Assembly (NCBI GenBank): GCA_030704615.1
Contig: CM060734.1
Coordinates: forward strand, 61,954,042 to 62,018,041
Length of the DNA stretch: 64,000 nucleotides
Reading direction: 5' to 3'
DNA from: Takakia lepidozioides
Taxonomy: Eukaryota > Streptophyta > Takakiopsida > Takakiales > Takakiaceae
The notes beneath the pieces are model-generated. The model had not been told where the DNA came from and made no database searches. It saw nothing but the letters and a program-made list of their open reading frames with translations. The translations under genes were made by a program, and so were the position numbers. Shown here one piece after another: positions 23,821 to 34,547 of this stretch (positions are counted from its first letter, which is position 1; each line of letters starts with the position of its first letter).

Positions 23821-26171
23821 TCATTCTATCTCAAACAACTCGGCCTCTGCAATCAACTCATGGTTGTCATCTAAGAGGACTTCCTCACTGTTCAAAAATT
23901 CGCTCATGGAAGAGCTCATGCAACCAACACGAGCATCATTCGGCCAATTCTTGACAATGCTCACAAGCATATCAAGGTTGTGAACACCTAACTTGCAACG
24001 TCGCAAGTTTGTAATAACACCTGCAATGCTAAAAACCCTCTCACATTCAATCTGAGACCCAACAATGCCCAACAGGAGACATGCCAAATATCCCACATAT
24101 GGAAATACAGATTCGTGCTCTTTCCACCATTTCAAAGGAGCACTGCACTCAGTGTCAGTGACTTTTTGCCTTCGGAAATGCGCAAGCTGATCTCTCACCA
24201 CCATCAATGTCATATCCTCACATGGCTCCTCTAAACCAAACAATGACATGTCATCCTGAGTGGAATCTGGCTCCGGCTGGGTCGTAGTATCCGGGTGAAG
24301 GATCTTGAAACATTTGACCAAAAGAGGCTCCAACACCAAGGTGTCATATTGCCGAACAATGATATGTCCTTGTTCTCTGCCCACATATTGTGTCACCAAG
24401 GACAATCCCTTGAAACGCGGATCAAGCATCAACGCCAACACATTGTGGGCTTTCAATGGTTGAACTCCTTCCAAAAATGAGAGAAATGGCCCCAATATAT
24501 GCACCACCTCCTGCACCACCTCCTGAGCCATCCGCCATTCTAACAATTGTAACTCTGCATCAAAATCGCCAATGCAATAATCCACTGTACCCAACCTTCG
24601 AACACTCTCTGCTCGCATGCGTACACAAGTTGTAATTGTTGCAGCAAGAGCATCAGACAACAACCAGTATCCGCCTGACTGGTTCATAACACACTCATGA
24701 ACCACAGGTCCAAGAACCGTGGAAATAGACTTTGCAATTGCCCACACTTGTGGGCTTGGTATGCGAGATTGCAAAGATAGTGAACCTGCCTAGAATAGCA
24801 AGTAATGATGGCTTGCCGAAATTCCAAAGTTTCTTGAAAGAGGATCACTTTGGAAGCAAACATGGTTTTCACTGGAGTCTTCAGCTTGCGTGGATGAATG
24901 CCACTATCAACACATGTTGCATTCCATTCTTGCCTTCCATTTCCACTCTTCTTGGTCCAAGTGATGGTCTTCTGCAACTCTGATTGAGCATCCTTTATAG
25001 ACACAACCCTCATATCCATGCACACCTTTGCATCAGACGTGGCATACTGACAACACTTGGACATTGCATGTCCAAAGCAACTTCCCACAAATGGTGCAGA
25101 CGGTCCCAATGGGGCACAAGACACGACTGCATTCAAAGCTGCAGTCAAAGTACCCAAAATACCTCCTTCATCTTTGACATAAGCTATGATGCGCGAATTC
25201 AAACCATACTTTGTCAAAAGGTCATTCACTTGTCGTGCCATGGCTGCCCCCGATGTATCACGTGCCTCAAACATTCCCAATGTCACATGACATGGTTCCC
25301 ATTGCTCATTAAGAAAGTGCGCTATGATGACAAAAGTATCTGTTCTTCCTCTTGACATCCACAAATCGAAACTGACAGTACAAGTTACACAACTAGATAT
25401 CAATGGGGACATGTACAAATCTTGTGTTTTTGCTACCAGTGATGGGAGCGTCTCATTCACAAGTATGCGTCGAGAGGGGAAAACTAGACAATCATTTTGT
25501 CTCCCCACTACCCTTCGTAGCCATGGAGATTCGACCAAAGACAATGGCGACAACTCTTTTGCAATGAACAGGACCAAATCCTCGTTGAACCTTTTCTGTT
25601 GTTCATCATCTTTCTTGTATGGAGTTCGACTGCCAAAGAAAGAAGATATGTTCCCTGGGGTAGGGCCAAGCCTCATCTTCGCAAGTCTACGAGCATCCGG
25701 CCCATTTTTTTCCATTTCAATCCACTTAACCAAAGCCCCATGTTTCTGATTCACATGCTTGTGAAGAACAAAGTTTCCATGGTCTTTGTTGTAAGTCATA
25801 CATCCTGGCACCTTTTCAAACACACTAGCAGGATGACAAAACACACACCTCATATATTGCGGGTGTATTGCATCTACTGGACCTGCGTTGGCAACTGCAT
25901 AAAATGCCCATGATGAAGCAGTGCGATTGTAAGGTTTCCAAAAATCACGTTGTTTGCTTAGGATGGAAAACTGCTCTTCCTTGGACATTGAGATGCTTGA
26001 ATACTGTGATATTGTGGAAGACCCACCGACCGCTGAAGTGAGAGGAATTGATGAAGAAGACGATGCACGTAGCGTAGGGCAAGCTTCCATAGCTCCCGCA
26101 TTGTTGACATTGGTATCATGAACAACACCTCTCTCCAGTTCTTCAAAGATATTGGGCTCCATACGATGCAA
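23821..26171 (-). pseudogene. hAT transposase, one frameshift from intact
   Basis: The first frame runs from ATG 26171 to about 24775 and the second from there to the stop at 23821. A BED-type zinc finger (CVFC ... LHKHVNQKH, about residues 105-145) should bind the element ends. The RNase H-like core shows VSFDLWMSRGRTDTF and AYVKDEGG, which fit the first two catalytic-aspartate regions of hAT transposases. The C-terminus carries the hATC dimerisation block (LKWWKEHESVFPYVGYLA, then ECERVFSIAG). The two frames are offset near 24770-24790. This is either a single frameshift or an unrecognised tiny intron. Apart from that the protein, about 780 residues, looks complete, so the element lost activity recently if at all. 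Confidence 0.85.
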
Positions 26172-26748
26172 ATGGCTGGATACACTCCCTGAATCAAATT
26201 ATTCCCAATCCAAGCTCTTGGGTGGCACAAGCACTCATACATTCAAAGTAGAACACATATATATAAATGTAAAATGGGTCATTTCAATCATTCAGCCCCT
26301 TTAGACACCATGACAGATCCTCAAATGTGAAAATTCAGTTTTCAGGTGTCATGAGTGGCAATCAAATGCACACTAGGTAGACCTCTTTCAGATTTCCTAA
26401 TGCTATCATAAGCCATTGGCAACAGTAGACCAGCCAAGAGAGCATGTACATTGACCATTTTCAGATCTACTAATGCTAACACAAGGCACTGGCTACAGTA
26501 AGAAAGGAAAAAGAGAGAGAGAGGAAGGGCTAAAGGCCCTAGCACAAGTTTCTCGGCTGCACAATTTTGCCATGAAAGGACCAAAAAAAAAGAGGAGGGG
26601 TAACCTCCACGGAGGTTGTGCTGACTGCGCTGCTCCCTCCCCTGTACTCGTACCCGGCTGCTCCCCCGGCGCTGGTGTGCTGCTCCCTCCCCCGCATTGA
26701 TGCTCGCGCTGCTGCAGTAGGAGGAGGTGAGAGACGATACAACGTGGG

Positions 26749-26780
<32 letters not shown>
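26749..26780. repeat. A-rich homopolymer inside hAT
   Basis: A run of about 31 A lies upstream of the transposase gene. It is not preceded by LINE coding sequence, so it is listed only as a simple repeat. Confidence 0.8.
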
Positions 26781-26783
<3 letters not shown>

Positions 26784-27577
26784 ATGCTACCTACGCTGCT
26801 ATCTCCTCCTCCTACGCTGGTTCGGCCTCCCCCATGGGCTGAGGCGCTGCTCCCCTTCCCGCGCTGATGTTGGAATTCCATCTCAGTGCCAGAGATCCAC
26901 TTCATCCCTACATCTGCTCTGCCCCTCTCGGGCCTTTTGAATGTTACATGGGCGTTCCCGAGGATGGGCATTTCGGGGACTTGGTTTCAGAGACCAATTC
27001 CTTGACCATTATAAACTTCTGCTCATTCTCCACCCTCCTGCTCTGTCTAGACTACAAGCAGGCTATTTACCTACGAATATCCAGGGTCAATTGTCTGCCC
27101 TGCAAGTCTACATGTGTGCAAAAGGTGTGAAACAAAGAGATGTTGCAAAACTCTCATTGAAATGACAAAGAGAAATCAAACACTGGATCTAAATTGCACA
27201 AACAAAGCATATCTTGACCGTCTTCCTCAACCCAGTATCATCAGGGACTTGCAAACTGTAATCTGCAAACCAATTAAAGCTTTAAAAAGCTTTACGGAAT
27301 GCCCAACAGCTTTTCCTCCACACCAGTCTGATCGTACTTACTTTTCGCTGCCCTAGATGTGGGGCAAAGTTGAACACTGTAATTGCACTCAGGTGCGCGC
27401 CAAGTAGCACTCAATGTACAAACATGTAAGCGGAGCCTCATTAGTCTGTCACTCCACCCCTAGACCTGTCGCAGGCAGCCACATGTGTCACATTTGCTGC
27501 AGGCTAGACATGAAGAGGACCAGTGATGTAAGCAACCTATATTGCAGCCAACCCCCGACCGAACACTCAATTGTAAT

Positions 27578-28330
27578 GCCTTGCTCTATCCATTGCGCTG
27601 TTGCCGCTGCTGTTTCCAGTTGACCATCCACCCACATTGTCCCACCATTGACTGGGGTCAGAAAAGTGTCTCATTCCAAAGCTTCTCTTCATCTCTGTTA
27701 TCTATTTTTGTGTACTTTCCTGCTGCCACCTCGGTAGTAACTTGCAAAGTCACTCCAAACCACCACAGATCATCCCAACGAACTAATGAGTCTGATGAGA
27801 GGGCAAAACAGGCTGAAATAGGTCGAAGAAGAAGGTGCCCTCACCACAAATGTGTTGAAGAAGTACCTTCATCAGTAGTGCCTTGCTCTATCAATTGCGC
27901 TGCTCCGCTGCTGTTTCCAGTTGACCATCCACCCACATTGTCCCACCATTGACTGAGGTCAGAAAAGTGTCTCATTCCAAAGCTTCTCTTCATCTCTGTT
28001 ATCTGTATTTGTGTACTTTCCTGCTGCCACCTCGGCAGTAACTTGCAAAGTCACTCCAAACCACCACAGATCATCCCAACGAGCTAACTTACAGAATTCA
28101 ATATGGAAATTCAGGGCTGATCCTGATGAGAGGGCAAAAGAGGCTGAAACAGGTCGAAGAAGAAGGCTGAAATGTGTTGAAGAATGTACCTTCATTAGCA
28201 GTGCCTTGTTCAAATTGCGCTGCTACCGCTGCTGTTCCAGTTGACCATCTACCCACATTGTCCCACCATTGACAAGGGTCAGAAAAATGTTCATTCCAAA
28301 GCTTCTCTTTATCTCTGTTATCTCGTAGCA
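27578..28330. repeat. Three-copy direct repeat inside the hAT element
   Basis: Units start at about 27578, 27880 and 28203 (GCCTTGCTC...), giving periods of about 302 and 323 bases; the third unit is cut after about 125 bases. Shared blocks include CAGTTGACCATCCACCCACA and CATTCCAAAGCTTCTCTTCA. The block lies between the transposase start and the right end of the element. Each copy differs by small indels, including an extra piece near 28087-28115 in the second copy. Confidence 0.8.
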
Positions 28331-29390
28331 CCTCTCGTAACTTTGAAGCGAGAGCGTGAAAAACCCACTTATGTGGAGAGAAGAAAGTGCACTGTGCATG
28401 TACAGGTCATTACAAGGGAACCTAATTTGAACAGAAATGAGCAGGCACCCACTGTGAACCAGAAAGGCTCAATTACCGGAGGCGGATTCTCAAGACAGTA
28501 GGCTTCAAGCCTGTATACAAAATGGCTGCATCCACCTGCTGACAACAGTATCCCAATATAACCTGTTACTGACGGCCATACCACTGTCAACAAATAACAC
28601 TTACAATGCCACATAGAATCGGATGTATCTGAAGTAGCACACCTGCTCACACACAAAGACATCATGCTTCTCCTATTATTGGCAAAATCAAGACCACAGT
28701 TGCCATACACACTTTCCCCCCAATACCCTCACAAGGACCAAACCTTTGCTTGTACTCTCCTCCTTCACTCTTTCTTTCCATATCTCTCTGTGTTCCATCT
28801 TCTCTCTCTCCTGTCTCTCAAAAACACATCATGTGATTACATACTCTCCAGGGTTGGGGCTCTTAGGATGTGATGGTTTACAAGAATTCATCTACTAGCA
28901 AGTATCCACAGCAGTGTGGACAGAGAGGGAGGGGTGGGTACCAAGTGCACGGGGTTGGTGATCCGCCACTTCCGGCAAACGCAGGCTGCCCTTCCTAGCG
29001 CATATGCAACCATCCGTAGGAACACCTGCTTCCCCAACGCTCGGATCCTCTGCCAGCTGATGCCATTCTTTCACAATCCAACACCTTGCAGACCTACCTA
29101 CATCTCCTTCCTCACTCTCATTCTTCCTCCCTTCTACAAATGCTCCATGCCTTCCTCCATAACACATAGTCCAACATTCAACCCCGGACCCACGCACAGA
29201 AGCAGCCAACCCTCTTGTAATGTATCCCTACACAAACAACACTGATGACACCGCGAGAAGTGTCACAACTGGAAATGAACAAACATCTCACAAACTGCGA
29301 GACCACAAAAGCAGGAAAACCAAACCCTCCCCCGCGCTGAAGTCGCGCAAAGGCAGCAGATCGCGCGTGAGAGACGACAGATCGCGGGAG
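28331..29390. other. hAT internal sequence without recognised gene
   Basis: Open frames on both strands at 28895-29245 overlap and show no known domain. The sequence is C-rich on the plus strand near 29070-29130. It may be a captured host fragment or untranslated hAT sequence; I cannot tell. Confidence 0.35.
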
Positions 29391-29422
<32 letters not shown>

Positions 29423-29600
29423 AGTGCGGGAACCGGATCCGGAACCGCCATTGACCCCCCGGTTCCAGTTCCAAGCCGGTTCCTGGAAAAACCCGAACCC
29501 GCCGGTTCCGGTTCTGGAACCGGCTCGTCCCTGCTCCCCCGGTTCCGGTTCCGGTTCCAGTACCAGTTCCCAGGAACCGGAACTAGACCGCCTAAGCGGG
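29391..29600. repeat. hAT right subterminal region: A run and GGTTCC array
   Basis: About 28 A (29392-29420) precede a region with at least eight GGTTCC or GGAACC units in both orientations (29430-29590). It mirrors the left subterminal array. Confidence 0.75.
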
Positions 29601-29624
29601 TACCCGCACAACACTGGTATAGAC

Positions 29625-31020
29625 TGGTTCCGGAGTATTTACATGGATCTGCTTATGTCTGGACGCAGACCACAATTCAGCAGAGGGTAGGCAGATGGAT
29701 GGAGGCAAAAACATGACCGGAGTTATTGACCGCCAAGTGGATGGAGGATTTGTATATCAATCAACCCAGTGCTAGTCAAGTCTCTTAAGTGGGATTCACG
29801 ATTTTTGAACGATGTCATTTTCCTTCTTACTGGGAGTATTCATATTTTTTTGGGCCAGCCGGATAAGGTTTATGGCGATTCTGAAGACAAGGTGCTACCA
29901 TACTGCAACGGGCGAATCAATTGCGAAGTTGGGCATTTGGCCAACACCAATCAATGGACCATGGCCGCGGAATATTACAGGCAGATTTGGTGTGTGTATG
30001 TGCTCACGTCGTGGTCAATGGTGAGAGAACGAGCATCTAACATCATTACCTTATAATTGGCCATTGATTCCTGGAGAGTTTAGCACTGCAGAAAATTATG
30101 AAACAGTATACAAATCGTTCCAAGGACTGCATGCGAATCATTATGACCCTTTGTGTTTGAAGCTAACCAAAATGCAAGAGAAACTAACCAACTAACCCTT
30201 AGATAGATGCTTACCAAGACAAGATTAAAAACCAAGATGAGCTTAAATGACACAAAGCCTCACTCACTTGCTTTAAACGCAAACAAAAGAGGGAAGGGGT
30301 CCTACAAGGCCTCCAAGCCTAGAAAAGCTTTGGAGGACCTCACTAACTTGTGGGAAAGAAGGCTAACCCCATGAGGGTTAAGCCATGATGCTTTCCTTAG
30401 GTACTATGCAATGTACCATGGCATGATGATGATGGCAGCCCTAAAAAGAGGCGCCCAAAAGCCATGAGATGGGCAATAGCCTAAGCTTGGCTATGGGATA
30501 AGGGCGGATTGCCGCCACTATAGAATAATAGAAATTTCTAACTCAGATTCAATTTTAATACTTTTTAATGTCGTTTTCCGTCGATATACTCTGCGATACC
30601 TTCGATATTGTTGCGATAGAGTAGTGCTCCTCGATATCTTGTATATAGCCAACAGTCTATCCTTGATTGGATGATAGAAGAAATGGAAGAATGATTTTAA
30701 AGGATGGATAGAGGAGGTTGAACGGTTATTAAAGTTGTTGGAGCATTCTGCTAGATATTGCATTTATGTGAAGCAGATGGTGTCAATTGAGCCAGAGAGC
30801 CGTGACCAGGAGGAGTAGAGTGAGTAGGAGTTATGAGATAGAGTATTATTCAATGGTAGATCAAGGACTGCATTCTTGTGATGTTGTGTTCGTAATTGAA
30901 TAGAAGAGAAGAAGAAGGGGAAAAAAAAAAAACAATTCACTTTGTGTTTGTGTGAAGAATGGAATGGTGAAATGAGAATTTGATTCTGAATGCAATGGTT
31001 GAAGAATTATAATTATGTGA
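29625..31020. other. Continuation of the decayed retroelement region, then unassigned DNA
   Basis: Directly after the right hAT duplication the interrupted reading frame of the left flank appears to continue for some hundred bases, with stops. The frame at 29769-30056 has no recognisable domain. Bases 30060-31020 hold nothing I can assign; A-rich runs lie at 30919-30931. Confidence 0.35.
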
Positions 31021-31029
31021 GATAGTGAC

Positions 31030-31850
31030 AATGTGCACAAATGGAGAGGATAAAGATCCTGAGCGAGAATTAATTCATGGGTTGGCTAGAGATGTATCGA
31101 TTCGGATATTTAAAAGTCTATTTTGCAATGAGGCCGAGTTAGTTCGAATAGAAAGTGTGAATAAAGCCTGGAGAAATGAATGATCAATTCTATATAAACA
31201 TCGCCAATTGGGACGTAAATGGATTAGTATGTGGTGTTGTCCGATAGATGGTTATCCAGAGTTCACAAAGGAGCAGATTAAGGAAATGAAGATAGGAAGT
31301 CTTCGACTGGATTAAATGGAGAAGTATAACAGTGAAGTAAATCATTTGCATGGCAGAGAGCAATGATGAGGGAATAAAAGAAATATCAGAGTTGATCATT
31401 GGATTACCAGATCATTTATCGATAATAATCTTTCAGGAGCTTTGTTGTAGTGATGAAGAAATATTCTTATTACAATTAGTCGTATAGAGAGATATCCATT
31501 CTATATAGGAGTTGTTATTGGAAGCATAGTTGGTCGCAGACATGGTATAGACCATTTGAAGGCTATCCTGAACTTATAGGAGAGTGGAGTAATTCTTTTG
31601 GTGAGGGGAAATCCATGGAGCAACTGAAGAAACATGATTGGTGGTGAAGGGTGATTGATAGTGATGTGTGGAAAAGAATGGATAGCAGATCATGTAGAAT
31701 TAATTACTGATCTACCTAATAATGTGTTGTTAGATATCTTTAAAATATTGCAATGTAGTGACAGAGAGATAATCAATTTATGGCTTGTGAGTAAAGGATG
31801 GTCTCGAGATCTATTGACCTTGTATCAAGCAGATTAATGGAGAAAAGAAG
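31030..31850 (+). pseudogene. Three tandem decayed F-box modules
   Basis: Three segments encode F-box-like helices with the same layout. They are ELIHGLARDVSIRIFKSL at about 31066, SELIIGLPDHLSIIIFQEL at about 31386, and LITDLPNNVLLDIFKILQ at about 31703. Each continues with a Cys, an acidic run and a conserved hydrophobic stretch, and the first and third reach the W of the F-box (NKAWR, SKGWS). After the first and second modules a further similar block follows (W..W..P..GYPE). Stops and shifts separate the modules. F-box proteins recruit substrates to SCF ubiquitin ligases; here only remnants remain, apparently from tandem duplication about every 310-340 bases. Confidence 0.55.
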
Positions 31851-33929
31851 TAGATGAACAATGGTATTTGATCTCAGCCAATGGGATAAAGTTGATAGAG
31901 AATGGAGGGAATATCATTGAAACTGGAAGAGTCTTAGTTGTTATAGATTGAGATAAGTAAGGGTAAGGAGCCCTCTGTGGAGAGAATGAAGATAAATAGA
32001 ATAGCATGACATCATTATGAAACAATCATATAGTGTTTTCCCCAGCGAACGAACTCTAGACTGATTGATCCTTTTCTTAGGGTTGATTATAGTTCTATTC
32101 TACAGCCACCGAAGCGCTCAAAGGCGTTGACCTCGATCTGCTCGCGGGTTTGACGGCCGTATCAGCTGCACGACGGGCCATCTAAGCGGGGGCGCGCCCT
32201 ACCTTTAACCCGAGTTTTATTTATTTATTAGTGGGCTCCGCGGTCCATGTAGCAGATTGCAGAGCTGCGACCAGCGGTCCGTCCGGGCAGCCTCTGGCGA
32301 CGCGCCACGCTGTCGGATCTTGGCAGCGGACCAGCGAGTAAAGAGATTTTGTTTATCCAGTGGTATAACTTTTAAGAGGGGTGCTGGGGGTCAAAAAATC
32401 TAATGAATGGTTAGAGTCATGGTCGATCGGGGTTGCCTTAGCATGTTATGTTCTATGCGGCTAGTCCGGAAATCGGAATAGGATGTTAAGGGTCCCGGGC
32501 CATCGTTTTGGTATGTCATAGGTAGTCAGGAGGGAAGACGGCCGCTCGGCTCACACCGAGACACCTTGCCCACAAAAAAACGGATGAGAAATACAAAGTT
32601 TTTGATAAGGGTAGAGAGGGGGTTTGGAATGGGAGTGGGAGTCATTTCCGCTGGCACATAGTCTTAAATTGCTCTTAAGGAAGGAGGAGGAACAAGGTGG
32701 ACACACCAAATCATTTTATATAGGGACAAGAGCGTTTTTTGGGGAATGGATAATAGGTGGATAGTTAGCCATGTATGGATGACGGACTGATGAAATAAGT
32801 AATATTTCATCCACATAGGTTTTTCATCCGCTGTTTGAAAAGCCATTTTAGCTGTAGGGGGGGTTTTGAACCTAGGACCTAGAGGTTAGGGAACTATGTA
32901 TTTCGGGCCTAGGGGGTTGTTTAGACCTAGAGGGCCAATTCCCTCTGGTTCCACATCATGAGAATGGTTTTTGGGAAATGAGAAGGGGTTAGAGAATTAT
33001 CTAGAGGCCAAGCCATGGGTCATTAGAAAGCTTGGTTAAATTTTCCTACCTAATGCCTATTTTTCCAGAATTAGTGAATTCCCAGCCTAAGTAATTAATT
33101 TTTAAGGGGGTTTTCTGCTTAGAACATTACCCAAGAAATAGGAATAGGGGTAATTAAATCTAAGATTTTTATTATTTTTAATTTCTATTTCCTCATTATA
33201 AGAGCTTGCCTAGGATAGTTTTTATTTTTTTCATTTTTTCATTTTCTTTATTTAACTCTATTTCTAGAAAAGAGCCAGGAGCCCTAGAAATTAGTGGAAA
33301 ATTGGGATATTGTCCGGTAAAGAGCTTTTCTTCTGGGCTAGGGTGTGCACTCCCCTCCGGATAGCGGAAATGTAGGCGACCCCTTTGCACATACGTGCGA
33401 TCCGGGGAAGTGTGTTTGTGAAGTACCCAGACCTAAGTGGCTTGCCCTTGCATAGTCTTCTAGAAGAAGTCATTCCAGGCGAAGAGGACCTTCCGGGGAC
33501 ACTGATAGCTCCGGGTTTCAATATGTTTTGCTGTAGCCCTCTTTTAAGTTTCAACCCTGGAGTGTTTGCGCTAAAGGGGTAGATGAGAAGAATGACGGCT
33601 TTTAATTGGCTTGGACTTGCACTGGTTATACGGGATACCTACACACCATCTATTATTTTCAGAGCTGTTTGACTTACATTTTGTGTCATTGAACTACTAT
33701 AGCAGGCTTTGTGGCATCTATTAATGCTAATAAAGAAATCTTAGAAGGCAATTAGTTAGGAGTAGATTCCGTAGGTCACACAAACGAATTTTGCCTGCGA
33801 GCATGGGAGTTGGACCTTGTGCTGGCTGGTAGTTTAGAATAGCGGGAAGAGTTCCCTCCATTGACCACTGACCCTCCGTCAAGCTTAGCCACACATCTCA
33901 CGGGTGGGCGGTTCTTGAGCCCAACTCAC
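31851..33929. other. Non-coding stretch
   Basis: No recognisable gene. Bases 32120-32340 are GC-rich compared with the flanks, and bases 33040-33260 are AT-rich. Short frames near 33290-33580 show no domain. Confidence 0.4.
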
Positions 33930-34029
33930 CTCGTCGCCGGACACCAGGCCCCGAATCAACGTCGCCTCTTCCCCCTTCGTGATTGCGCATGCGGCGAGGC
34001 TCGTCAGGATGTTGTCATAGTAAGACAAA
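33930..34029 (-). CDS. Possible orphan exon, unidentified
   Basis: On the minus strand a pyrimidine-rich TTTTCTCTCGTCTTGCAG precedes 34029 and a consensus donor GAG|GTGAGT follows 33930. The 100 bases between are open in one frame (YYDNILTSLAACAITKG, then EEATLIRGLVSGDE) and GC-richer than the flanks. No partner exons were found next to it. I do not recognise the peptide. It may be a relic or an exon of a gene otherwise lost. Confidence 0.3.
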
Positions 34030-34136
34030 CTGCAAGACGAGAGAAAAGAACCCCCGCCGATTGGAGAGTCTACAGGTTTGTGTGAACCCGATAACCGGTT
34101 GTTATCCAGATTATAACCTTTGGTTCTAAAGGCCAA

Positions 34137-34547
34137 TTAAAGTGGTTGATAATTTGAGTCTCTAGGCAACACATTCAAGACAAATGAAATTTTAAAAAAT
34201 AAAAAATAAAACTGGTTCTTAACCAGTGGCGGTTGTTTCTCTTCTTCATATTTGGCGCTTCTTAATTGAGGCGGATATTGTATTTTTTTTACCTTTGGCA
34301 AATACACACTCACATCGAGTTGGGATCTCCTAAGGGTTTGAGGCAAAATCTAACCTCCACTTACAAACCCTAAATAAAACACACCATTTTTATTTCTTAT
34401 AATTGTCAAATGACATATAAAAATAACAATAAAAATAACAAACAATTATTGCTCCAGCATTCGCCACATAGACTGTATACTTACGACATGTCTATTTGAG
34501 GTATTAAATGAAAAGATTAAGTACAATAAATTTGTTAGCCATTATTC
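34137..34547. other. AT-rich spacer downstream of the aspartic protease
   Basis: No coding signal. The part next to 34548 probably contains the 3' UTR and poly(A) site of the minus-strand protease gene. Confidence 0.4.

Larger units (their letters stand above)
23409..29616 (-). mobile_element. hAT DNA transposon, complete ends
   Basis: The left end CAGTGTTGTGCGG (23409-23421) and the right end CCGCACAACACTG (29604-29616) are perfect 13-bp inverted repeats. Both sides carry the 8-bp duplication GTATAGAC (23401-23408 and 29617-29624), the target size expected of hAT elements. The 6208-bp body carries a transposase on the minus strand, GGTTCC-rich subterminal regions at both ends, a three-copy internal repeat and two long A runs. 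Removing it together with one GTATAGAC would close the surrounding retroelement sequence. Confidence 0.93.

Noticed and set aside
26749-26780. Poly(A) run read as a LINE or retrogene tail.
   Set aside because: No retroposon coding sequence or duplication next to it; it lies inside the hAT element.
32860-32920. Reverse B box-like GTTTTGAACCTAGGA as another SINE.
   Set aside because: No A box at the expected distance and no target duplication.
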